A DNA stretch of 7,059 bases, from the NCBI GenBank assembly GCA_903924715.1, contig CAIYCP010000443.1, positions 1 to 7,059 of the forward strand. Direction: 5' to 3'. The notes beneath the pieces were generated by a model. That model was not told where the DNA came from. It was given only the letters and a program-made list of their open reading frames with translations, and searched no databases. The DNA is from an uncultured beta proteobacterium. GTDB lineage: Bacteria; Pseudomonadota; Gammaproteobacteria; Burkholderiales; Burkholderiaceae_B. Both the position numbers and the translations under genes were made by a program. Position 1 is the first letter of the stretch; each line of letters starts with the position of its first letter. Positions 1-6,352 of the stretch are shown here, in pieces.

Positions 1-1946
1 ACTTCGCGTTGTAACAAACGACTTTGGGCGTTGGATTCTTCTTGAGCCAGGCGGCGACTTTCGCTGATTAATACGACCCACCAGCTACAGACTGCGACTA
101 ACAGCAGTAGCATTAAAAACACTCTGAGAAAAATGTTGGCTTGAAAGGAGTGTGGGACGCTTTCAAGTGCACTATCCTGGGATAACGCAATGCCCATTAC
201 GGTTGCCAACACGACAGCGAGTGATACGAACACCAACAGAAAACGTCCGGCGCGTGATTTGAATTTTTCTGAAAAAACATTGGGAAGAAAGTGAATCATC
301 CAATCAGAGGCTTGTTGGTCTAGCCTTGAGCCCATTTTGCAGGAGTCATGACAGCGCGAATCTAATGAACAGCATAGCGAACAGATCGGCGCCCCGTAGG
401 CGGGGCAATGAGCCATATCAGGAAGCTCAAATGGGTTTTCACACACACTGCATTGAACAATGCCATCGACGCTTGCCAAAGCCGCTGGGCGTCTGGCGCT
501 GTACCAGCGGCTACGGGTGAGCCAGGCAAACAAGGGCGACAAGGCGATCGAGAGCACGAGCGCGATGAAGGGGGCAAAGGCCTTGGCAGTATCTCCAAAG
601 AGGCCGTTATAGGCTAGCAAGGCGAGGGCGGCAGCGCAGAGCATAGCGCCCAGGCCAACCGGATTGATGTCGTAGAGGTGAGCGCGCTTGAACTCTAAGC
701 CTTTGGGCGAGAGGCCAAGCGGTTTATTAATCACAAGATCGGCCACCAGCGCGCCAATCCAGGCGATCGCTACATTGCTATATAGCCCCAACACATGCTC
801 GAGCGCGCGAAACACACCGAGAGTCATGAGCAGAGTGGCGATTAATACATTGAATATTAGCCACACAACCCGACCCGGATGACTGTGGGTCAGGCGAGCA
901 AAAAAATTAGACCAAGCGAGCGAACCCGCATAGGCGTTTGTCACGTTAATTTTGATCTGCGACACGATGACGAATAAGGTGGTGATCCCTAAGACCCAGC
1001 GCGTGTCATCAAACACATAACTAAAACCCGCTAGATACATACGCGTCGGTTCACTTGCGATCTCGGTTGGTAGCTCGACCTGCAACACTAAAAAGGCAAG
1101 AAATGCGCCGCCCATCATTTTTGCCATGCCTGGAATAATCCATCCAGGCCCCGCGATGATGACCGCGGCCCACCAACGCCCGCGATTTGCTGAGGTCTTT
1201 TCAGGTAAAAACCTCAGGTAGTCCACTTGCTCACCAATCTGCACAACGAGCGAGCATGCGACTGTTGAAGCCGCACCAAACATGAGCCAGTCAAAGTCGC
1301 TGCTGCCGGATAAGTGACCGCTCAAGCCCGTAAAAGCTTTAAATGCGCCGGGGTCTTTGAGCGCAATCGCTACATAGGGGCTGGCCAAGAGTATGAGCCA
1401 AAGCGCTTGAGTCCAGATCTGTAACTTTGAGATCAGTGTGATGCCGCGCACCACAAGAGGGATCACGACAAGTGCACTAACGATATAACACCACATAATC
1501 GGCCAATCAAAATATAGCTGCAAGGCCAGCGCCATGATGGCGGCCTCAAGTGCAAAAAATATAAAGGTGAACGCGGCGTAAATGAGCGAGGTGATGGTTG
1601 AACCCACATAGCCAAAGCCTGCGCCGCGCGTGAGCAGGTCGATATCAACTCCATAGCGCGCTGCGTAATAACAGATTGGTAGGCCTGTTAAAAAAACAAC
1701 TAATGCGACGGCGAGCACCGCCCATAGTGTGTTGCTAAAGCCATAGTTCAGCACCATCACAGCGCCAATCGCCTCAAGCGCCAAAAACGACACGCCACCT
1801 AGCGCAGTGTTGGCCACTCGCCATTCAGACCATTTTCGAAACGACTTAGGCGTGTAACGCAACGCGTAGTCTTCAAGAGACTCGTCAGCAACGAGTGCGT
1901 TGTATTCGCGTCGGATACGAATAATTTTTTGATTAGCGGTTGTCAA
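1..1946 (-). CDS. NCS1-type permease domain fused to a membrane sensor module, probable sensor histidine kinase (C-terminus cut by the window edge)
   Basis: An uninterrupted minus-strand frame encodes at least 648 residues and leaves the window still open. Residues are numbered from the TTG at 1946-1944. Residues about 40-480 form a roughly 12-helix membrane domain of the NCS1 (nucleobase:cation symporter) family; EQVDYLRFLPE (239-249) matches the family's DFxRF-like motif after helix 6, and INVTNAYAGS (333-342) matches its Asn-rich helix 8. Residues 499-536 are Cys-rich (CxxC, C, CxxCC, C, C). Two more helices follow at about 569-589 and 605-627, then a charged helix (ESRRLAQEESNAQSRLLQRE) typical of the linker before a kinase core. 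The domain order matches NCS1-fused sensor (hybrid) histidine kinases of Burkholderiales, but no H-box or ATPase domain is inside the window, so the kinase is inferred. There is no ATG in frame near the N-terminus. TTG 1946, TTG 1979 and GTG 2018 are possible starts, none with a clear Shine-Dalgarno; 1946 is chosen because it leaves the upstream palindrome outside the gene. The permease part may transport, sense, or both. Confidence 0.8.
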   Translation of the reverse strand, partial: MTTANQKIIRIRREYNALVADESLEDYALRYTPKSFRKWSEWRVANTALGGVSFLALEAIGAVMVLNYGFSNTLWAVLAVALVVFLTGLPICYYAARYGVDIDLLTRGAGFGYVGSTITSLIYAAFTFIFFALEAAIMALALQLYFDWPIMWCYIVSALVVIPLVVRGITLISKLQIWTQALWLILLASPYVAIALKDPGAFKAFTGLSGHLSGSSDFDWLMFGAASTVACSLVVQIGEQVDYLRFLPEKTSANRGRWWAAVIIAGPGWIIPGMAKMMGGAFLAFLVLQVELPTEIASEPTRMYLAGFSYVFDDTRWVLGITTLFVIVSQIKINVTNAYAGSLAWSNFFARLTHSHPGRVVWLIFNVLIATLLMTLGVFRALEHVLGLYSNVAIAWIGALVADLVINKPLGLSPKGLEFKRAHLYDINPVGLGAMLCAAALALLAYNGLFGDTAKAFAPFIALVLSIALSPLFAWLTRSRWYSARRPAALASVDGIVQCSVCENPFELPDMAHCPAYGAPICSLCCSLDSRCHDSCKMGSRLDQQASDWMIHFLPNVFSEKFKSRAGRFLLVFVSLAVVLATVMGIALSQDSALESVPHSFQANIFLRVFLMLLLLVAVCSWWVVLISESRRLAQEESNAQSRLLQRE

Positions 1947-1970
1947 CGCGGAATCCAGGCTGCGTAGTAG

Positions 1971-1988
1971 ATACGTCAAATAACGTAT
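1971..1988. promoter_or_regulatory. Imperfect palindrome, copy 1 of a paired operator-like site
   Basis: The sequence ATACGTCAAATAACGTAT is identical at 16 of 18 bases to the perfect palindrome at 2042-2059, differing only at positions 10 and 12. The outer arms ATACGT/ACGTAT remain self-complementary. It lies 25 bp upstream of the proposed TTG start of the minus-strand sensor gene and overlaps its predicted transcription start, a position that would suit autoregulation by repression. That role is inference. If the sensor starts at TTG 1979 instead, this element lies partly within the coding sequence. Confidence 0.6.
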
Positions 1989-1992
1989 TTCT

Positions 1993-2020
1993 ATTCTAAT
2001 CGTGTATCGGCGCGACACAA
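1993..2020 (-). promoter_or_regulatory. Candidate promoter for the divergent permease-sensor gene
   Basis: Read on the minus strand, TAGAAT (1998-1993) matches the -10 consensus at 5 of 6 bases. TTGTGT (2020-2015) is a weak -35 with a 16-bp spacer. Transcription would begin near 1986, inside the imperfect palindrome at 1971-1988. That leaves a leader of about 40 bases before TTG 1946 and rules out the GTG at 2018 as a start for this transcript. Support is from pattern only. Confidence 0.3.
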
Positions 2021-2041
2021 AGCCGTGAAAAAGCGCTCGGC

Positions 2042-2059
2042 ATACGTCAATTGACGTAT
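2042..2059. promoter_or_regulatory. Perfect 18-bp palindrome, probable regulator binding site upstream of urtA
   Basis: ATACGTCAATTGACGTAT equals its own reverse complement over all 18 bases. It can be read as two 7-base half-sites, TACGTCA and TGACGTA, separated by AT. This 7-2-7 arrangement is the one known for NarL-family (LuxR-type helix-turn-helix) response regulators. It abuts the predicted -35 region of the urtA promoter, a place where an activator could touch RNA polymerase. It is unlikely to act as an RNA hairpin because it has no loop. The identity of the regulator is inference; a TetR- or GntR-type dimer could also bind such a site. Confidence 0.65.
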
Positions 2060-2087
2060 TGGGTTACGCACTAGGTTCTCAGATACT
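2059..2087 (+). promoter_or_regulatory. Candidate sigma-70 promoter for urtABCDE
   Basis: A weak -35 (TTGGGT, 2059-2064) and a -10 (GATACT, 2082-2087) are separated by 17 bp and would start transcription near 2094, about 40 bases before urtA. The poor -35, directly next to the palindrome ending at 2059, fits a promoter that needs an activator. No sigma-54 -24/-12 pattern was found in the intergenic region by eye. Assignment is by eye only. Confidence 0.35.
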
Positions 2088-2134
2088 AATCACACGGCGT
2101 TCAATCGGCCTGTCAACCTTTAGGAGCACACTCT

Positions 2135-3391
2135 ATGAAGAAGCCCCCTTTTGATTTCACACCCAACGCCGATCGACGGCAAGTTCTGCAAGGTATCGTC
2201 GGTTTGGCCTTGGCCGCAGCCACCATGCGCGCAGGCGCACAGAAACTGCCCACCTCACAAGTCAACACCACCAAGCTCGCGGTGACTGATACGGAAGTGA
2301 TTGTTGGTCAGTTACATTCTGCAACCGGCACAATGGCAATCTCAGAGACCGGTTCAATCCAGGCAGAACAACTTGCTATCGATCAAATCAACGCCATGGG
2401 TGGCGTGTTGGGTCGTCAGATTAAAGTGATTAAAGAAGACGGCGCCTCTGACTGGCCGACCTTCGCAGAAAAAGCTAAAAAATTATTGGTTAACGACCAC
2501 GTCGCCTGCGTGTTCGGTTGCTGGACCTCTGCCTCACGTAAAGCCGTGCTGCCGGTTTTTGAAAAAGAAAACGGCATGCTTTATTACCCAACCTTCTATG
2601 AAGGCCTTGAGCAAAGCAAAAACGTTATTTACACCGGTCAAGAAGCCACTCAGCAAATTTTGTGGGGCTTGGATTGGGCTGCAAAAGAGAAAGGTACCAA
2701 GAGCTACTTCTTGGTCGGCTCAGACTATATCTGGCCACGTACCTCGATGAAGATTGCACGCAAGCACATCGAAGGCGTGTTGAAGCAGAAAGTTGTAGGC
2801 GAAGAGTATTACCCGTTGGGCAATACTAACTTCAACTCGTTGATCAACAAGATCAAGGCCGCCAAGCCCGATCTGATTTATGCAGCAGTGGTAGGTGGCA
2901 GTAACGTGGCCTTCTACAAGCAGTTGAAAGCAGCTGGAATTACTGCCGACAAGCAAAAGCTTTTGACCATCTCGGTGACAGAAGACGAGTTGCTTGGTAT
3001 CGGTGGTGAGAACACGGCTGGTTTCTACTCTTGCATGAAGTACTTCCAGTCACTCGACAACGAAAACAACAAGAAATTTGTTGCTGCGTTCAAAGAGAAA
3101 TATGGTCCGAAATCTGTAATCGGCGATGTGACGCAAGCTGGTTACCTCGGCCCGTGGCTCTGGAAATACACCGTTGAAAAAGCCGGCAGCTTTGATGTGG
3201 ACAAGATCGCCGCCGCTTCGACAGGCATTGAGTTCAAAGGTGCACCTGAAGGCTATGTGCGTATCGACGACAACCATCACTTGTTCAGTAAGGCCCGTAT
3301 CGGCGAAATGTTGCCAGACGGCCAGTTCAAGGTGGTTGCCGAGTCACCTGAGTTGATTAAACCCGATCCGTTCCCTAAGGGTTATCAGTAA
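2135..3391 (+). CDS. urtA: Urea ABC transporter, periplasmic urea-binding protein UrtA
   Basis: This 418-residue type I periplasmic binding protein (Leu/Ile/Val-binding-protein fold) captures urea and delivers it to UrtB/UrtC. The N-terminus has a twin arginine (NADRRQVLQG, 11-20), a hydrophobic stretch and an A-G-A cleavage site near residue 35, so export is probably by Tat, though Sec is possible. The mature protein opens with VIVGQLHSATGTMAISE (55-71), followed by the VFGCWTSASRKAVLPVFE stretch (126-143) and LYYPTFYEGLEQS (149-161), which are characteristic of UrtA rather than of amino-acid or amide (FmdD/AmiC) binding proteins. The length is normal for the family. The ATG is preceded by AGGAG at 2122-2126 with 8-base spacing. 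It is the first gene of the operon and lies behind a 188-bp divergent intergenic region with paired palindromes. Discrimination from the closely related short-chain amide-binding FmdD is by resemblance, but the full urtBCDE set downstream agrees. Confidence 0.95.
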   Translation: MKKPPFDFTPNADRRQVLQGIVGLALAAATMRAGAQKLPTSQVNTTKLAVTDTEVIVGQLHSATGTMAISETGSIQAEQLAIDQINAMGGVLGRQIKVIKEDGASDWPTFAEKAKKLLVNDHVACVFGCWTSASRKAVLPVFEKENGMLYYPTFYEGLEQSKNVIYTGQEATQQILWGLDWAAKEKGTKSYFLVGSDYIWPRTSMKIARKHIEGVLKQKVVGEEYYPLGNTNFNSLINKIKAAKPDLIYAAVVGGSNVAFYKQLKAAGITADKQKLLTISVTEDELLGIGGENTAGFYSCMKYFQSLDNENNKKFVAAFKEKYGPKSVIGDVTQAGYLGPWLWKYTVEKAGSFDVDKIAAASTGIEFKGAPEGYVRIDDNHHLFSKARIGEMLPDGQFKVVAESPELIKPDPFPKGYQ

Positions 3392-3427
3392 GCAGCACTT
3401 GGTTAACGTTATTGACAAGGAATCGCG

Positions 3428-4342
3428 ATGGAACTGTCTGAAGTGCTCAATATCGCCCTGATGCAGGGCTTTGCAGGTCTGAGCCTGTTTGCTGTGCTGC
3501 TCTTAATGGGGCTAGGCCTGGCGATCATTTTCGGTCAGATGGGTGTGATCAATATGGCTCACGGTGAGTTCATGGCGATTGGTGCCTACACAGTATTTCT
3601 TGGCTCGACGTTAACCGAAAAGTACGCCCCAGCATTTATGCCTGCGTACTTTCCGCTTGCGATTCTGGCCGCCTTTGTATTTGCGTTCATTGGCGGCTGG
3701 ATTGCAGAATGGGCGCTTATCCGACATCTGTACAAGCGTCCATTGGATACCCTGCTGGCGACCTGGGGCCTGAGCCTGGGCCTCCAGCAGGTGTTCCGCA
3801 CATTTATTAGCCCTAAAGAGGTCAGCCCCACCTTGCCCGATTGGCTAATGGGTTCGTGGGCACCGCAAGAGGGGCTGGATATTCCGATCAACGGGATGTT
3901 TGTGATGTTGCTGACCTTGTTGGTGACTGTCGGTGTGATGGTTGCCTTATATAAAAGTCGCTGGGGTTTGCGCGTGCGTGCCACAGTGAGTAATCGCCCG
4001 ATGGCCAATGCCACGGGGATCAACACAAAAAAAACCGATCGACTGACGTTTGCGATTGGTTGCGGCATTGCGGGAATTGCGGGTGCCGCCTTTACGACGA
4101 TTGGTTCAACCGGGCCGACCTCGGGATCGTTGTACATCGTTGACGCATTCTTGGTCGTTACCTTTGGAGGTGCAGCTAGCTTGCTCGGTACGGCGGCCTC
4201 GGCCTTCTTGATCGCTCAGACACAATCCATCAGCGAGTTCTTCATGACAGGATCGATGGCCAAAGTCTTCACGCTATCGATCATTGTGATCGTCCTGATG
4301 ATGCGCCCTCAAGGCCTGTTTGTCTCGAAAATTCGTCGTTAA
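3428..4342 (+). CDS. urtB: Urea ABC transporter, inner-membrane permease UrtB
   Basis: This 304-residue protein is a LivH-type permease with about eight membrane helices (roughly 13-35, 47-63, 75-97, 105-127, 155-175, 204-227, 236-262, 279-293). The hallmark GQMGVINMAHGEFMAIGAY (36-54) is the conserved LivH/UrtB segment. The cytoplasmic loop RATVSNRPMANATGINTKK (184-202) before the sixth helix is the likely contact for the ATPases. UrtB pairs with UrtC to form the channel for urea. It is the short form; some proteobacterial UrtB proteins carry a long N-terminal extension, absent here. AAGGA at 3417-3421 sits 6 bases before the ATG. The gene follows urtA by 36 bases with no terminator-like hairpin seen between them. 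A run of eight A at 4027-4034 lies in frame and does not disrupt the gene. Confidence 0.94.
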   Translation: MELSEVLNIALMQGFAGLSLFAVLLLMGLGLAIIFGQMGVINMAHGEFMAIGAYTVFLGSTLTEKYAPAFMPAYFPLAILAAFVFAFIGGWIAEWALIRHLYKRPLDTLLATWGLSLGLQQVFRTFISPKEVSPTLPDWLMGSWAPQEGLDIPINGMFVMLLTLLVTVGVMVALYKSRWGLRVRATVSNRPMANATGINTKKTDRLTFAIGCGIAGIAGAAFTTIGSTGPTSGSLYIVDAFLVVTFGGAASLLGTAASAFLIAQTQSISEFFMTGSMAKVFTLSIIVIVLMMRPQGLFVSKIRR

Positions 4343-4357
4343 TTTTTAGTGTTTCAC

Positions 4358-4363
4358 GAGGTG
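4358..4363 (+). promoter_or_regulatory. Ribosome binding site that decides the urtC start
   Basis: GAGGTG lies 7 bases before the ATG at 4371. An in-frame TTG at 4365 would extend the protein by two residues but sits only one base after this site, too close for initiation. The ATG is therefore preferred. Confidence 0.75.
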
Positions 4364-4370
4364 CTTGATT

Positions 4371-5600
4371 ATGAAATCGCTGCAAACTTTTCTTAAACAA
4401 CCAGGCGTGCTCAGCATCGCGATCTTAGCGGTGGTGTTGCTGGTCGTGTTTCCGGCGATCTTTGATAACTTTCGCTTAAACCTAATCGGAAAGTATCTGA
4501 CTTATGCCTTCGTGGCGATTGGGCTCGTCGTGTTGTGGGGTTGGGGTGGTGTACTCAGCTTAGGCCAAGGCGTATTTTTTGGTCTGGGTGGGTACTGCAT
4601 GGCTATGTTCTTAAAGCTCGAGGCCTCGGATCCCATCACGACAAAAATTCAGTCGACTCCCGGCATCCCTGACTTTATGGACTGGAATCAGATCACCGCC
4701 TTACCGATTTGGTGGCAGCCCTTCAATAGTTTGACGTTTTCGTTGATCGCAGTGGTAGCAGTGCCTTCGATACTGGCCTTCATTGTGAGTTACGCCATGT
4801 TCAAACGGCGTGTGGGCGGCGTGTACTTTGCAATTATTACGCAAGCAGTTGCTTTGATTCTCACCACCTTGATCATTGGCTTGCAAGGCTACACGGGTGG
4901 TGTAAACGGCATGACTGACTTGAAGACCATTTACGGCTGGGACACACGCACCGACGAAGCAAAAATTATTTTGTATTACGCCTGTGCCGGGATGTTGCTG
5001 CTGTTCGTCATCATCGGTACGTTTATTCAGCGCAGCAAATTTGGCACTTTGCTCTTAGCCATGCGAGACAAAGAGGACCGGGTTCGCTTTTCTGGCTACG
5101 ACGTGTCAATGTTTAAAGTTGCGGCGTTTTGCCTGGCGGCCGCAGTGTCGGGTGTGGGCGGTGCGTTCTTTGCTCTGCAGGTGGGCTTTATGTCCCCCTC
5201 CTTTGTTGGGATCGTTCCGTCAATCGAGCTTGTGATTCTGGCGGCTGTGGGCGGACGCCTCAGTCTGGTCGGTGCGGTCTACGGTGCGCTGATTGTTAAC
5301 GCCAGTAAAACCATTTTTTCTGAGAGTTTTCCAGACCTGTGGCTGTTCTTGATGGCGGCCTTGTTTATTGGCGTGACGATGGCGTTTCCGCTGGGTTTGG
5401 CTGGTCTCTTTGAATCACACGTCAAGCCTTGGTGGATTCGCAGTTCAGCCGAGCGTCACAAAATTCGTACGCGTCTGAAAGAACTTGAAAATTCGCCCGA
5501 TGAGGCGCCAACGCTCGACGAGCAAAACGCAACGGCCTCAGCGATGGCTGTGCCAGCTGACGGCCCAGACAGTTTGGTCATGAGAAGGAGTTCAGTATGA
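4371..5600 (+). CDS. urtC: Urea ABC transporter, inner-membrane permease UrtC
   Basis: This 409-residue LivM-type permease is the partner of UrtB. Helices are visible at about 14-32, 43-62, 66-81, 120-143, 150-171, 200-219, 246-270, 283-311 and 323-347. GWGGVLSLGQGVFFGLGGY (57-75) is the diagnostic LivM/UrtC motif and GYTGGVNGMTDL (173-184) is typical of UrtC. The loop LLAMRDKEDRVRFSGYD (228-244) is the likely ATPase-coupling segment. After the last helix a hydrophilic tail (about 350-409) contains a basic helix (ERHKIRTRLKELE) and then a low-complexity, probably disordered end; the extreme tail is likely poorly conserved. The stop overlaps the urtD start by four bases (ATGA), suggesting translational coupling. 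The start at 4371 is preferred over TTG 4365 because of the Shine-Dalgarno spacing. Confidence 0.94.
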   Translation: MKSLQTFLKQPGVLSIAILAVVLLVVFPAIFDNFRLNLIGKYLTYAFVAIGLVVLWGWGGVLSLGQGVFFGLGGYCMAMFLKLEASDPITTKIQSTPGIPDFMDWNQITALPIWWQPFNSLTFSLIAVVAVPSILAFIVSYAMFKRRVGGVYFAIITQAVALILTTLIIGLQGYTGGVNGMTDLKTIYGWDTRTDEAKIILYYACAGMLLLFVIIGTFIQRSKFGTLLLAMRDKEDRVRFSGYDVSMFKVAAFCLAAAVSGVGGAFFALQVGFMSPSFVGIVPSIELVILAAVGGRLSLVGAVYGALIVNASKTIFSESFPDLWLFLMAALFIGVTMAFPLGLAGLFESHVKPWWIRSSAERHKIRTRLKELENSPDEAPTLDEQNATASAMAVPADGPDSLVMRRSSV

Positions 5601-6343
5601 GCAGCAGCACCGACTTCGTGCTTGCGGTTGAAGATCTGACCGTCTCCTTTGATGGTTTTAAGGCGATCGACAATCTCAATCTGTACATCGACAAAAATGA
5701 ATTGCGCGTAATCATTGGTCCAAATGGCGCCGGAAAAACCACGCTGCTTGACATGATTTGCGGCAAGACACGGGCAACCGCTGGCAGCATTAAGTTCAAA
5801 GACGAAGAGATGACCACTTTGCCCGAGTACACGCGTGTGCGTCGTGGCATTGGGCGCAAGTTTCAGACGCCCTCGATTTACGAAAATTTATCTGTCTTTC
5901 AAAATCTCGAGGTGTCGTTTCCGGCTGGCCGCTCGGTCTTGGGAGCTGTATTTTTTAAGTGCACGGACCAGGTGAAAGATCGTGTAAGTGCCGTCGCACT
6001 TGAAATTGGCTTGAGCTCTATGTTGCAAACCGAAGCGGGCTTGCTATCGCATGGTCAAAAACAGTGGCTTGAGATTGGTATGTTGCTGATGCAAGAGCCC
6101 GAGCTCTTAATGCTTGATGAACCGATTGCTGGGATGAGTGTGCGCGAGCGTGAACTGACCGCAGAGTTACTCAAACGCATCTGTAAAAATCGTTCGGTGA
6201 TTGTGATTGAGCATGACATGGAATTTGTTAAAAAAATTGCTCATAAAGTAACCGTCATGCACCAAGGAAAGATTCTTGCGGAAGGCTCAATGGATACAGT
6301 TCAAAGTAACCCCGCAGTCATCGATGTTTACCTTGGACACTAG
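5597..6343 (+). CDS. urtD: Urea ABC transporter, ATPase UrtD
   Basis: This 248-residue ABC ATPase of the LivG type hydrolyses ATP in the cytoplasm to drive urea import with UrtE. Walker A is GPNGAGKTT (41-49), the Q-loop is Q90, the signature is LSHGQKQ (150-156), Walker B is LLMLDEP (170-176) with catalytic E175, and the switch histidine is H206 in VIEHDMEF. The signature has His in place of the first Gly of LSGGQ, which is normal for UrtD and helps separate it from LivG. All catalytic residues are present. AAGGAG (5585-5590), inside the end of urtC, lies 6 bases before the ATG, and the start overlaps the urtC stop. Length is normal for the family. Confidence 0.95.
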   Translation: MSSSTDFVLAVEDLTVSFDGFKAIDNLNLYIDKNELRVIIGPNGAGKTTLLDMICGKTRATAGSIKFKDEEMTTLPEYTRVRRGIGRKFQTPSIYENLSVFQNLEVSFPAGRSVLGAVFFKCTDQVKDRVSAVALEIGLSSMLQTEAGLLSHGQKQWLEIGMLLMQEPELLMLDEPIAGMSVRERELTAELLKRICKNRSVIVIEHDMEFVKKIAHKVTVMHQGKILAEGSMDTVQSNPAVIDVYLGH

Positions 6344-6346
6344 GAG
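6342..6346 (+). promoter_or_regulatory. urtE ribosome binding site overlapping the urtD stop codon
   Basis: AGGAG begins at the second base of the urtD TAG stop (6341-6343) and sits 6 bases before the urtE ATG. Ribosomes finishing urtD would uncover or reuse this site, so the two ATPases are probably made in linked amounts. Confidence 0.7.
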
Positions 6347-6352
6347 CCTCTC

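Noticed and set aside
326..882. Several short frames of 60-80 codons on both strands near the left end
   Set aside because: They overlap the continuous minus-strand permease-sensor frame in other frames or antisense, and none resembles a known protein.
1..1946. Possible decayed or frameshifted permease pseudogene
   Set aside because: Translating the full minus strand gave one unbroken frame with intact family motifs. It looks absent only because it lacks an ATG start and its end lies outside the window.
1947..2134. Riboswitch, small RNA, NtrC or sigma-54 site in the intergenic region
   Set aside because: No sigma-54 -24/-12 pair, no GCAC-N11-GTGC-like NtrC site and no aptamer-like fold were visible; the palindromes are the only clear structure.
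4027..4034. Run of eight A within urtB as a possible slippage or frameshift site
   Set aside because: The frame is intact and family-like on both sides, and no overlapping alternative product or stimulatory structure is visible.
3586..4137. A 183-codon open frame on the minus strand opposite urtB
   Set aside because: It lies wholly antisense to a well-supported permease, has a low-complexity composition without recognisable domains, and is best explained as a shadow of urtB codon bias.
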